Shown here piece after piece: positions 1 to 7,759 of a DNA stretch of 30,113 nucleotides. The stretch is from an uncultured Alistipes sp. Its GTDB lineage: Bacteria > Bacteroidota > Bacteroidia > Bacteroidales > Rikenellaceae. The position numbers and the translations under genes were made by a program. Numbering within the stretch: position 1 is the stretch's first letter; each line of letters starts with the position of its first letter. The DNA lies in contig NZ_CABMQJ010000026.1 in the NCBI RefSeq assembly GCF_902388705.1, positions 1 through 30,113 on the forward strand, given 5' to 3'. The notes under the pieces are model-generated. The model worked only from the letters and a program-made list of their open reading frames with translations. It did no database searches and had not been told where the DNA came from.

Positions 1-263
1 CCATCTTCACCTCGGACAACCCGCGCCACGAATCGCCCGAGGCAATCCTCGACGAGATGGCTGCCGGCCTCGACCCCGGCACGCGCTTCCTGCGCATCGC
101 CGACCGCGCCGAGGCCATCCGCACGGCCGTGATGCTCTCCGCGCCGGGCGACATCCTGCTCATCGCAGGCAAGGGACACGAAACCTACCAGATCATCGGC
201 GACGTAAAGCATCCTTTCGACGACCGGGAGCAGGTGCGCAAAGCGTTCGGAGCGCTGCGATAA
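1..263 (+). CDS. murE: UDP-N-acetylmuramoyl-tripeptide synthetase MurE, C-terminal fragment
   Basis: This is the last 86 or so residues of a Mur ligase, cut by the window edge; the reading frame begins at base 3. The fragment opens with IFTSDNPRHE, which contains the DNPR signature that in MurE contacts meso-diaminopimelate, so the enzyme most likely adds meso-DAP (not lysine) to UDP-MurNAc-L-Ala-D-Glu in the cytoplasm. The downstream GKGHETYQ and HPFDDREQV segments are also typical of the MurE C-terminal domain. It is followed 162 bp later by mraY on the same strand, the usual dcw-cluster order. The N-terminal and ATP-binding domains lie outside the window and cannot be checked. Confidence 0.95.
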   Translation, partial: IFTSDNPRHESPEAILDEMAAGLDPGTRFLRIADRAEAIRTAVMLSAPGDILLIAGKGHETYQIIGDVKHPFDDREQVRKAFGALR

Positions 264-425
264 ACCGATGGCCGGGCAGGCCCGCCATTCCGGCCGCACG
301 GCGATGAGTCCCCTCCTGAAAGGCGATACCGAGACGGCACGGAGTTGTAAACACGGCCCGGAGTCGTGCGATAGGGCCGGCGGGGGCACAGAAACATACG
401 AATCATTATTAACCGACTTTATAGA

Positions 426-1670
426 ATGCTCTATTACATTTTCAAGTATTTGGACGAAGCCTACAACCTGCCCGGATCGGGCATGTTCCAGTACATTTCG
501 TTCCGTTCGGCGGCGGCTATCATTCTCGCGCTGCTCATCGTCATCATCTTCGGCCGCAAAATCATCGACTTCCTGCGCCGCAAGCAGATCGGCGAAGAGG
601 TCCGCGACCTCGGGCTCGAGGGACAGCTCCAGAAACGCGGCACCCCCACGATGGGCGGCGTGATTATCCTGCTGGCGATTCTCGTCCCCATCCTGCTGTT
701 CGGGCGGCTGGACAACATCTACATCCAGCTGATGATCGTTTCGACCGTCTGGCTGGGGCTGATCGGCGGGCTGGACGACTATATCAAGGTTTTCCGCCAC
801 AACAAGGAGGGGCTCAAGGGCCGCTTCAAAATCGTGGGGCAGGTCGGCCTGGGCATCATCGTCGGCACGACGATGTGGCTCTCGCCCCAGATCGTCGTCC
901 GCGAAAAAATCACGCAACCCACGCAGACGGTCTACATGAACCCCGACGGCTCGGTGCTCGAAACCGTACAGCGGAACGTGGTCATCAGCACCGAAAGCGC
1001 CAAGACGACCAAAACCACCATTCCCTTCATCAAGGACAACGAATTCGACTACGGGTGGCTCACGGGCGAAACCAGCGCCGCGACATGGCTGCTGTACGTG
1101 CTGGTGGCGATTTTCGTCGTCACGGCCGTATCGAACGGCGCCAACCTCACCGACGGGCTCGACGGCCTGGCCACGGGCGTTTCCGTCCCGATTGTAGCCG
1201 TGCTCGGCGTGCTGGCCTACCTCTCGGGGCACATCGTCTACGCCGACTACCTCAACATCATGTACATTCCCGACAGCGGCGAGCTGGTCGTCTTCGCGGC
1301 GGCTTTCGCCGGTGCGCTGGTCGGCTTCCTGTGGTACAACTCGTTCCCGGCGCAGATATTCATGGGCGACACGGGCTCGCTGTCCATCGGCGGCATCATC
1401 GCCGTCTTCGCCCTCTGCATCCGCAAGGAGCTGCTCCTGCCGCTGCTGTGCGGCATATTCCTCATCGAGAGTTTCTCGGTAATGATGCAGGTCGGGTATT
1501 TCAAATACACCAAACGCAAGTGCGGCGAAGGCCGGCGCCTGCTGCTGATGGCCCCCGTACACCACCATTTCCAGAAAAAGGGACAGTTCGAAACCAAAAT
1601 CGTCCTCCGCTTCTGGATCATTTCGCTGCTGCTGGCGGCCATCACCCTCGTAACGCTCAAAATCCGTTAA
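426..1670 (+). CDS. mraY: Phospho-N-acetylmuramoyl-pentapeptide transferase MraY
   Basis: MraY transfers phospho-MurNAc-pentapeptide from UDP to undecaprenyl phosphate, making lipid I at the inner face of the inner membrane. The 414-residue product is a polytopic membrane protein. Family signatures are visible in order: GTPTMGG near residue 72, GGLDDYIK near 112, NLTDGLDGLA near 240, FMGDTGSL near 317 and HHHFQKKG near 380. These include the aspartates that bind Mg2+ and the phosphosugar. It is about 50 residues longer than the roughly 360-residue enterobacterial enzyme. The extra sequence, about residues 160-215, is polar and sits between membrane segments; Bacteroidota MraY proteins commonly carry such an insert. 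The start at 426 gives a normal N-terminus. Its neighbours murE, murD and ftsW place it in the dcw cluster. Confidence 0.97.
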   Translation: MLYYIFKYLDEAYNLPGSGMFQYISFRSAAAIILALLIVIIFGRKIIDFLRRKQIGEEVRDLGLEGQLQKRGTPTMGGVIILLAILVPILLFGRLDNIYIQLMIVSTVWLGLIGGLDDYIKVFRHNKEGLKGRFKIVGQVGLGIIVGTTMWLSPQIVVREKITQPTQTVYMNPDGSVLETVQRNVVISTESAKTTKTTIPFIKDNEFDYGWLTGETSAATWLLYVLVAIFVVTAVSNGANLTDGLDGLATGVSVPIVAVLGVLAYLSGHIVYADYLNIMYIPDSGELVVFAAAFAGALVGFLWYNSFPAQIFMGDTGSLSIGGIIAVFALCIRKELLLPLLCGIFLIESFSVMMQVGYFKYTKRKCGEGRRLLLMAPVHHHFQKKGQFETKIVLRFWIISLLLAAITLVTLKIR

Positions 1671-1680
1671 TCCCCGCTCC

Positions 1681-2070
1681 ATGCACCGCATCCGCCTCAC
1701 CGCCACCGCCCTGCTCGCGACCGCCTTCCACGGGCAGCCGTCACGGCAAACGGTGCGCCCACGAATCCCGGAACCCTACCCGGCACTTTCGGCCGGATTG
1801 ACGGGACGCGCCGCCACGCAGTCGCCCGACCCGGCGGTACGCGACCGCCGGGCCCGAACATCCCCGGACGACGGACCGGAGGCATACACGCTCTACCCCA
1901 AACGGGAAACTGCCTCGAACGCCGGGGCCGCCGGGCTCGAAGACCTGCGCAGGATCGCCGTCCGCCAAGCGTGCGACCGGATGTTGGACTTCGGGCAGGT
2001 GAAAGCCGGATGGCCCGAATCCGAATGCGCCGCCCCGAATGCGGCATACCCGGGAATTTTCTTCGACTGA
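1681..2070 (+). CDS. Hypothetical protein, doubtful (129 residues)
   Basis: This open frame starts 10 bases after the mraY stop and fills most of the 426-bp mraY-murD gap. The N-terminus (MHRIRLTATALLATAFHG) looks faintly like a short signal sequence; the rest is rich in Arg, Pro and Ala with no motif I recognise. For it: plus-strand orientation within the operon, and GC-rich third positions like its neighbours. Against it: GC-rich DNA generates long spurious frames, the composition is unlike a folded protein, and no Shine-Dalgarno sequence is seen. It may be a lineage-specific secreted peptide, a decayed gene, or non-coding spacer. No function can be assigned. Confidence 0.3.
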   Translation: MHRIRLTATALLATAFHGQPSRQTVRPRIPEPYPALSAGLTGRAATQSPDPAVRDRRARTSPDDGPEAYTLYPKRETASNAGAAGLEDLRRIAVRQACDRMLDFGQVKAGWPESECAAPNAAYPGIFFD

Positions 2071-2096
2071 AACTGGGACAAAAACTAAAAATACAG

Positions 2097-3446
2097 ATGA
2101 AACGCATCGCAGTTCTGGGCGGAGGCATCAGCGGCTACGGCTCCGCAATCCTCGCCAAAAAGAAAGGGTTCGACGTATTCCTCTCCGACACGGGGAAAAT
2201 CGCCGACCGCTACAAAACCAAACTCGACGAATGGGAGGTACCCTACGAGGAGGGCGGCCACTCCGAAGATCGCATCCTCACGGCACAGGAGGTCGTCAAA
2301 TCGCCGGGCATCCCCGACACAGCGCCCTTGGTGCAAAAGCTCCGCGCGGCGGGCATTCCGGTAATCTCCGAGATGGAGTTCGCAGGCCGTTACCTGGGCC
2401 GTGCCAAATGCATCTGCATCACCGGATCGAACGGCAAAACCACCACCACATCGCTCATATACAAGATTATGCGCGACGCCGGAATGAACGTCGCACTCGG
2501 CGGCAACATCGGCGAGAGTTTCGCCTACTCCGTGGCCACGGGCGATTACGACTGGTACGTCCTGGAGTTGAGTTCGTTCCAACTGGACGGCATGTACCGG
2601 TTCCGCGCCCATATCGGCGTGCTGATGAACATCACGCCCGACCACCTCGACCGCTACGACCACTGCTTCCAGAACTACGTCGATTCGAAGATGCGCATCA
2701 CGCAGAACCAGACTTCGCGCGACTTTTTCGTCTACTCGGGCGACGACGAGGTAATCTGGCAGCAGCTTCCCAAATACGACCTGCGCATGAGGCAGCTTCC
2801 CTTTGCGGCGAAAAACGCCGTGGCGAGCGGTGCGGGCGACGCATTCCTGTGCGACGGGAAATTCACGGCGGCCGTCGGCAGGGAGTCGGTCGAAATCGAC
2901 ACCGGCAAGATGCAAATCAAAGGTCTGCACAACGCCTACAACGCCATGGCAGCGGCCCTCGCGACCCTCGCGGCGGGCGTCGCCCCGGCGAAGGTGCGCC
3001 GCTCGCTCTACGCTTTCGCACCCGTGGAACACCGCCTCGAACCCGTCCGGGAGGCCGGCGGCGTATTGTGGATCAACGATTCGAAAGCCACCAACGTCGA
3101 CTCGGTATTCTATGCCCTGGAGAGCATGACGCGACCTGTGGTGTGGATTGCAGGAGGCACGGACAAAGGCAACGACTACGCCCCGCTCAAAGGCTTCGCC
3201 CGTGAAAAGGTGCACACGCTCGTCTGCATGGGCGTCGACAACGCCAAACTGGTGAAAGAGTTCACGGGCGTGGTTCCCGAGATAATCTCCACCTCTTCGC
3301 TCGACGCCGCGATGCAGGCCGCCAAAGCCGCCGCCAAAGCCGGCGACGCGGTGCTCCTGTCGCCTGCCTGCGCGAGCTTCGACCTCTTCAAGAACTACGA
3401 AAACCGCGGCGAACTGTTCAAGGCGTGGGTAAACGAAAAGGCATAA
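2097..3446 (+). CDS. murD: UDP-N-acetylmuramoyl-L-alanine--D-glutamate ligase MurD
   Basis: MurD adds D-glutamate to UDP-MurNAc-L-Ala in the cytoplasm using ATP. The 449-residue product has the expected three-domain plan. A Rossmann-like start (AVLGGGISGYGSA, residues 5-17) binds the UDP part. The ATP-binding P-loop TGSNGKTTTT lies at 109-118. ELSSFQLDG and then NITPDHLDRY follow in the central domain. EHRLEPV and NDSKATNVDS begin the C-terminal domain. The frame is open upstream to 1971, but the ATG at 2097 is chosen because it places the GGGISG loop at the normal distance from the N-terminus and gives the usual family length. It is followed by ftsW after only 4 bases, suggesting co-transcription. 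Confidence 0.96.
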   Translation: MKRIAVLGGGISGYGSAILAKKKGFDVFLSDTGKIADRYKTKLDEWEVPYEEGGHSEDRILTAQEVVKSPGIPDTAPLVQKLRAAGIPVISEMEFAGRYLGRAKCICITGSNGKTTTTSLIYKIMRDAGMNVALGGNIGESFAYSVATGDYDWYVLELSSFQLDGMYRFRAHIGVLMNITPDHLDRYDHCFQNYVDSKMRITQNQTSRDFFVYSGDDEVIWQQLPKYDLRMRQLPFAAKNAVASGAGDAFLCDGKFTAAVGRESVEIDTGKMQIKGLHNAYNAMAAALATLAAGVAPAKVRRSLYAFAPVEHRLEPVREAGGVLWINDSKATNVDSVFYALESMTRPVVWIAGGTDKGNDYAPLKGFAREKVHTLVCMGVDNAKLVKEFTGVVPEIISTSSLDAAMQAAKAAAKAGDAVLLSPACASFDLFKNYENRGELFKAWVNEKA

Positions 3447-3450
3447 GACG

Positions 3451-4893
3451 ATGAAACCCGGCGAACGGAAATACGCACAGGATACGCAGCAGGGCGTGGC
3501 GGAACCCTGGGAGCAGACGGCGGCCGAAACGGCAGCCGGAGCCGCCCGCAGGGAGGGTACGGCATCCATACGCGGACGGGCCTCGGCGCGCAGCGGAAAT
3601 GCGGCGCGCGACGCCGGCACAGGCGACGCCGAAGCGCCCCGGGGCGAAACCGAAACCCCGGGAAAACCCCGCTTCCGCTTTTTCACGGGCGACCGCGTAC
3701 TGTGGATCATCGTAGCCACGCTGGCCGTAATCTCGGTGCTGGTGGTCTATTCGTCGACGGCCAAGATGGCCTACGACGCCCATACGGCGCGCACGACGGC
3801 GCATTTCCTGCGCCAGCAGCTGATGATCCTCGTCGTCAGCCTCGTCGTCCTGGTCGCCGTGCAGAAAATCAACTGCCGTATCTACAACCTTTTCTCCCGC
3901 CCGGTTTATTTCCTGTCGGTCGCACTCACCGTCGCTGTCTATTTCATCGGCGCCACGACCAACGGCGCCGCCCGCTGGATACCCCTCGGGCCGTTCCAGT
4001 TCCAGCCCTCCGAGGCGCTGAAAGTCGCCACCGTGCTGTTCCTCGCACGGCAGCTGGCCGGACGGCAGTCGAAAATCGACAAAATACGCATCGTCCCGTC
4101 GCTCAAATTCTGGACGTGGCGCTCGTCGCGCGAGCAGCGCCGCATCTGGCGCGAGGGCACGTGGCCCATCCTGATGCCGGTCGTGGTATCCTGCGCCGTG
4201 ATTTTCCCGGCCCACACCTCGTCGGCCGTGCTGGTATTCCTCGCCTCGTGGGTCATGATGCTCATCGGCCGCGTCCGCTTCGGCGAACTGATGAAACTCG
4301 TCGGCCTGGCCGGCATCGGCATCGTCCTCATCATGACGCTCAACCTCGGGCGCAGCGAAACCGCCGAGGGACGCGTTTCGACATGGATACACCTCTGGAC
4401 CCGCTCGCAGACCGAGAAGCCCATCGAGCACCTCACCGACACCGAACGTTCGATGATAGCCATCCACAACGGCGGCGTCTTCGGCGAGGGAGCCGGGCAG
4501 AGCGCCATGCGCGTGGAGATGATTCACCCCGAGAGCGACTACGCCTACGCCTTTTTCGTCGAGGAGTACGGCATCGTCCTGGCACTGGCCTTGCTGATGC
4601 TCTACCTGTGGGTCTTCTTCCGGGGCATCGAGATATTCCGCCGCTGCGGAACGGCCTTCCCGGGACTGCTCGTACTCGGGCTGGCGCTGCTGATAACCTG
4701 CCAGGCGCTGCTGCATATCATGGTGACGGTCAACCTGATACCCGAAACGGGGCAGACCCTGCCGCTGATTTCGCGCGGCGGTTCGTCGACAATCTTCACC
4801 ACCATTGCGCTGGGCATGATTCTGAGCGTCAGCCGCCAGAACGACGAACAGTCGCACGACACGCCCCGCAGCGAATCGATTTACGAAAAATAA
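3451..4893 (+). CDS. ftsW: FtsW-type SEDS peptidoglycan glycosyltransferase
   Basis: This is a 480-residue polytopic protein of the FtsW/RodA/SpoVE (SEDS) family, which polymerises lipid II with a partner class B penicillin-binding protein at the septum. Family features include GATTNGAARWIPLGPFQFQPSE near residues 168-189, then a long periplasmic loop with GEGAGQSAMRV, then ESDYAYAFFVEEYG. The C-terminal segment NLIPETGQTLPLISRGGSS is the classic SEDS ending. Position in the dcw cluster behind murD favours FtsW over RodA. The first 75 residues form a polar, low-complexity Ala/Arg/Glu/Gly tail before the first membrane segment at about 86, longer than usual; there is no alternative Met before TM1. 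The stop is 4 bases before the S4 gene. murG, murC, ftsQ, ftsA and ftsZ do not follow here. Confidence 0.93.
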   Translation: MKPGERKYAQDTQQGVAEPWEQTAAETAAGAARREGTASIRGRASARSGNAARDAGTGDAEAPRGETETPGKPRFRFFTGDRVLWIIVATLAVISVLVVYSSTAKMAYDAHTARTTAHFLRQQLMILVVSLVVLVAVQKINCRIYNLFSRPVYFLSVALTVAVYFIGATTNGAARWIPLGPFQFQPSEALKVATVLFLARQLAGRQSKIDKIRIVPSLKFWTWRSSREQRRIWREGTWPILMPVVVSCAVIFPAHTSSAVLVFLASWVMMLIGRVRFGELMKLVGLAGIGIVLIMTLNLGRSETAEGRVSTWIHLWTRSQTEKPIEHLTDTERSMIAIHNGGVFGEGAGQSAMRVEMIHPESDYAYAFFVEEYGIVLALALLMLYLWVFFRGIEIFRRCGTAFPGLLVLGLALLITCQALLHIMVTVNLIPETGQTLPLISRGGSSTIFTTIALGMILSVSRQNDEQSHDTPRSESIYEK

Positions 4894-4897
4894 CGAT

Positions 4898-5293
4898 ATG
4901 GACGACATCAGACTCGACAAATACCTTTGGGCCGTGCGGGTGTTCAAGACCCGCAGCGACGCCGCGGACGCAGTCCGCAACAACAAAGTCACGGTGAACG
5001 GCTCTTTCGCCAAACCCTCGCGCGAAGTGAAAATCGGCGACGTAATCGCCGTCCGCAAAATGCAGGTAACCTATTCATACAAGGTACTCGACCTCGTATC
5101 GAGCCGCCAGCCGGCCAAGAACGTTCCCATGTATTGCCTCAACATCACGCCGCAGGAGGAGCTGGACAAACTGAACGTCCCCCGTGAAACGATTTTCGTA
5201 TTCCGCGACCGGGGCACGGGCCGCCCGACAAAAAAGGAGCGCCGCGAACTGGACGGGCTGATGGACGAAATCTATTACGACGAAGAGGAATAG
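4898..5293 (+). CDS. hslR: S4-domain RNA-binding protein, Hsp15 (HslR) family
   Basis: This 131-residue protein begins with an S4 RNA-binding domain (about residues 4-60). The pattern RLDKYLWAVRVFKTRSDA followed by NNKVTVNG and KIGDVIAVRK is the S4 fold signature. The C-terminal part is charged and includes RPTKKERRELD, as in Hsp15-like proteins. Hsp15 in E. coli binds stalled 50S subunits carrying a nascent chain with peptidyl-tRNA. A similar ribosome-rescue role is plausible, and the convergent neighbour pth (peptidyl-tRNA hydrolase) makes it attractive, but this is inference. It follows ftsW by 4 bases and is probably read through from the dcw genes. Confidence 0.85.
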   Translation: MDDIRLDKYLWAVRVFKTRSDAADAVRNNKVTVNGSFAKPSREVKIGDVIAVRKMQVTYSYKVLDLVSSRQPAKNVPMYCLNITPQEELDKLNVPRETIFVFRDRGTGRPTKKERRELDGLMDEIYYDEEE

Positions 5294-5424
5294 AAGAATA
5301 AAGGCATACTGCCCGAAACCCCCGCATGCCCCGAAATTATGCCGCATTCGCTGCGCGCATGGCACACGGCGTGATTTCTGCAGCGGAGCTGACGAACATT
5401 TGAAAATCTCTGCGGGAGAAAATG

Positions 5425-5472
5425 CAGAAACGGACAAAGTATCATGCAAGCACGATATATTGTCCGTTTCTG
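5425..5472. repeat. 48-bp imperfect palindrome between convergent genes (possible bidirectional terminator)
   Basis: The outer arms CAGAAACGGACAA (5425-5437) and TTGTCCGTTTCTG (5460-5472) are perfect 13-bp complements. Inside, pairing resumes with TATC/GATA (5440-5443 with 5454-5457) and TGC/GCA (5445-5447 with 5450-5452), so almost the whole 48 bp folds on itself. It lies between the ends of the S4 gene (+) and pth (-), where a bidirectional terminator is expected. There is no clean T-tract on either side, so a repetitive palindromic element or a protein site is an alternative. The rest of the 213-bp gap shows nothing else. Confidence 0.7.
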
Positions 5473-5506
5473 TGTTTCGAGCCTACGGCCCTTATCAAAT
5501 GTTCGT

Positions 5507-6070
5507 CTATTTCTTGTTGAAGAAATTCATCGTGCGCTCCAGCCCGATGGTCGCGAACGAAAGTACCGCATCGCCGAAGACCTTCAACCGCTCGGGCAGC
5601 GCTTTCGCCTCCTCGTCCGACCACTCGCCCAGCACATAGTCGACCTGGTGGCCCTTGGGGAAATCGCCGCCCACGCCGAAACGCATCCGCGCAAAATCCT
5701 CCGTGCCCAGCAGCTCGGCGATATTCTTCAGTCCGTTATGGCCTCCGGCGCTGCCCCGGGGCCGCATGCGCAGCGTGCCGAACGGCAGCGCGATATCATC
5801 GGAGATGACCAGCAGGTTCTCCGGGGCGATTTTCTCGGCCTCCATCCAATAGCGGACGGCTTTGCCCGAAAGGTTCATGTAGGTCGAGGGTTTCAGCAGA
5901 ATCAGCGTGCGGCCCTTGTGTTTCAGTTCGGCCACATCGCCGTAACGCGCCGTGGTAAAAACAGCGTTGGACGCCCCTGCAAGGGCGTCCAACACGTTGA
6001 ATCCGATGTTGTGTCGGGTCCCGGCATATTCGGCGCCGATATTTCCCAGCCCAACAATTAAGTATTTCAT
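5507..6070 (-). CDS. pth: Peptidyl-tRNA hydrolase
   Basis: Pth cleaves the ester bond of peptidyl-tRNA released from stalled ribosomes, recycling tRNA in the cytoplasm. The 187-residue product has the bacterial Pth signatures: LIVGLGNIGAEYAGTRHNIG (Asn10 and catalytic His20), SDDIALPFG (Asp92) and RGSAGGHNGLKNI (Asn112). Length is normal for the family. It lies 13 bases behind rplY on the same strand, so the two are probably one transcript; rplY-pth linkage is widespread in bacteria and ties a ribosomal protein to tRNA recycling. Its 3' end faces the S4/Hsp15-like gene across the palindrome-bearing gap. Confidence 0.97.
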   Translation of the reverse strand: MKYLIVGLGNIGAEYAGTRHNIGFNVLDALAGASNAVFTTARYGDVAELKHKGRTLILLKPSTYMNLSGKAVRYWMEAEKIAPENLLVISDDIALPFGTLRMRPRGSAGGHNGLKNIAELLGTEDFARMRFGVGGDFPKGHQVDYVLGEWSDEEAKALPERLKVFGDAVLSFATIGLERTMNFFNKK

Positions 6071-6083
6071 ACGCCGTCAGCGA

Positions 6084-6659
6084 CTATTTCGCCGCAGCCT
6101 CGGCAGCACCGCGCGATGCACGGGTTACGCGGACTGCGCAGACAGCCGTCGTGGCGGGGGTAACGAACTTCAGGTTCTCGAACTCCAGGTCGCCTACGAA
6201 GATGGTCTTGCCGACGCCCAGTTCGGTCACGTCCACGACCAGTTCGTCGGGCAGGTTCTCGACCAGCGCGCTCACGATGAGCTTGCGGGCCGACAGGGCC
6301 AGCTTACCGCCGACTTTCACACCTTCGGCGTTACCCGTCAGGCGTACCGGAATGGCAATCGAAACGGGCTTGCCCGCAGCGATACGGTAGAAATCGAGGT
6401 GCAGAATCTCCTCGCGCACGGGGTGGAACTGTGCCTCGCGCAGTACGGCCTGCTCTTTCTTGCCGTCGACGTCGAACTCGACGATATAGGAGTTGGGGGT
6501 GTAGATCAGGGGTTTGATCTCGCGGGGGTCTACCGAAAAGGCGACCGACTCGCCGTTGCCCGACAATACGCAGGGTACCATACCCTCGCGGCGCACGGCC
6601 TTGGCCGCTTTCTTGCCGTACTCGTCACGCTTAACGGCCTTTACAGAAATGGTTTTCAT
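6084..6659 (-). CDS. rplY: 50S ribosomal protein bL25 (long, CTC/TL5 form)
   Basis: bL25 binds 5S rRNA in the large ribosomal subunit. The 191-residue product is the long form: an N-terminal L25 domain of about 90 residues (KTISVKAVKRDEYGKKAAKA, then MVPCVLSG and VREAQFHPV-like LREAQFHPV) followed by the all-beta TL5/CTC C-terminal domain (HLDFYRIAAGKPVSIAIPVR, VENLPDELVVDVTELGVG). The extreme C-terminus is an Ala-rich tail. The long form is usual in Bacteroidota. It is the first gene of a two-gene unit with pth and has a recognisable promoter about 85 bases upstream. Confidence 0.96.
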   Translation of the reverse strand: MKTISVKAVKRDEYGKKAAKAVRREGMVPCVLSGNGESVAFSVDPREIKPLIYTPNSYIVEFDVDGKKEQAVLREAQFHPVREEILHLDFYRIAAGKPVSIAIPVRLTGNAEGVKVGGKLALSARKLIVSALVENLPDELVVDVTELGVGKTIFVGDLEFENLKFVTPATTAVCAVRVTRASRGAAEAAAK

Positions 6660-6744
6660 AGCAATTTGTTTTTTAATGTGTTACCTGCGGCGGTTCTCAA
6701 CACGGCCTCGCGGGCCGCATCCCAATTCCGCCTGTTTCGGACGG

Positions 6745-6774
6745 CAAAGATAAGGTAAATTCTTAAGAATCAAA
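6745..6774 (-). promoter_or_regulatory. Predicted rplY-pth promoter
   Basis: On the minus strand, TTTG (6774-6771) and TATCTTTG (6752-6745) match the Bacteroidota -33/-7 elements. The spacer is 18 bases, one shorter than the usual 19-21. Initiation would fall near 6738-6740, leaving an untranslated leader of about 80 bases. That leader contains a small stem, CGGCC/GGCCG, at 6703-6717. Confidence 0.6.
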
Positions 6775-6841
6775 AATCAGGGAGGAAAAATTCCTTTTCG
6801 GGAGAAAAATTTCGGTTTCGGATTTAACTTTCGCTACTTTA

Positions 6842-7423
6842 ATGCGTCTTATATGCAAACCCATGGAGAAGACCCGCGACATACCCGGCAAAGAGCTCAC
6901 CGCGCTGCGCGACCCCGAAACCCGGCGCGGCGCGTTCGACGGGTTAGTCGGGGAGTACCTCCGCCCGCTCTACTGGCATGCACGGCGGTTGGTGGTCGTC
7001 CACGAGGACGCCGAGGACGTGGTGCAGGAAACCTTCGTCCGGGCCTACGACAAAATCGGCTCTTTCCGGGGCGGCGACGGCGAATTGGGGGCATGGCTCT
7101 ACCGCATCACCACGAATACGGCCCTGACGCTGCTCCGGCGGCGCAGGCCGGGGCTCTTCACTTCGCTCGACGAGGTGAGCCGCTCGCTGGCGGGCCGTGT
7201 GGCGGACGAATGCGGCGAGGACGCCGACCGGACGCTGGTGCGCTTCCAGCAGGCGATACTGGAATTGCCGCTCAAACAGCGGCTGGTTTTCAACCTCCGC
7301 TATTACGACCGGATGCCCTACGAACAAATCGCCCGCGTGCTGGGCCAGCGCGAACAGACGCTCAAGGTCAACTACCACCATGCGGTACAGAAACTGAAAG
7401 AGAAATTAACACGGGAACTATGA
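6842..7423 (+). CDS. ECF-family RNA polymerase sigma factor
   Basis: This sigma-70 family protein of up to 193 residues has only regions 2 and 4, the ECF plan. Region 2 includes HEDAEDVVQETFVRAYDKIG and AWLYRITTNTALTLLRRRR. Region 4 includes LPLKQRLVFNLRYYDRMPYE and QIARVLGQREQTLKVNYHHA, the promoter -35-reading helix-turn-helix. The longest frame starts at 6842; the in-frame ATG at 6863 gives MEKTRDIPGK and is an equally good or better start, since no Shine-Dalgarno sequence distinguishes them. Its stop overlaps the start of the next gene (ATGA), showing translational coupling to the putative anti-sigma factor. It should direct transcription of an envelope-related regulon, but the signal is unknown. 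Confidence 0.9.
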   Translation: MRLICKPMEKTRDIPGKELTALRDPETRRGAFDGLVGEYLRPLYWHARRLVVVHEDAEDVVQETFVRAYDKIGSFRGGDGELGAWLYRITTNTALTLLRRRRPGLFTSLDEVSRSLAGRVADECGEDADRTLVRFQQAILELPLKQRLVFNLRYYDRMPYEQIARVLGQREQTLKVNYHHAVQKLKEKLTREL

Positions 7424-7746
7424 ACCACGATTTCGAAAATATCGGCAGGGAACTGCCTTACGACCTTCCGCCGCAGAGCCTCGAAACGCTGCACGAGCGT
7501 ATCCGCAGCCGCACCACCGTACGGCCCGCACCTGCGCCGCGCCGCGCACGCCGGATATACCTGGCGGCAGCGGCTACCGCCGCCGCGGTCCTCCTTCTCG
7601 CCGGACTGGTTCTCACCCAATACCGCGGCAGCGCCGGCACTCCGGCCCCCGACCTCGAGCAGATGCTCGCCACGACCCCGGCCGAAACCCTGCGGCAGGC
7701 CGCTGCGGAGAATTACGACGACATCCTTTACATCCAGCAACTTTAA
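7420..7746 (+). CDS. Small single-pass membrane protein, putative anti-sigma factor
   Basis: This 108-residue protein starts at an ATG overlapping the sigma-factor stop by 4 bases. About 45 N-terminal cytoplasmic residues (FENIGRELPYDLPPQSLETL) are followed by Arg-rich residues. One membrane segment then spans about 47-67 (IYLAAAATAAAVLLLAGLVL). A periplasmic tail of about 40 residues ends DDILYIQQL. An IG(R/K)xxPY-V/LP-type start before a single membrane helix is common in Bacteroidota membrane proteins encoded behind ECF sigma factors. There is no HxxxCxxC zinc anti-sigma motif, so binding to the sigma factor is inferred from coupling and topology only. Confidence 0.8.
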   Translation: MNHDFENIGRELPYDLPPQSLETLHERIRSRTTVRPAPAPRRARRIYLAAAATAAAVLLLAGLVLTQYRGSAGTPAPDLEQMLATTPAETLRQAAAENYDDILYIQQL

Positions 7747-7759
7747 AACCGACGAAAAT

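Noticed and set aside
1971..2096. 42-residue N-terminal extension of MurD
   Set aside because: The extension has no homologous feature; starting at 2097 puts the nucleotide-binding loop in its normal place.
3418..5058. 546-codon minus-strand frame opposite ftsW
   Set aside because: Shadow of ftsW produced by codon bias; no recognisable protein.
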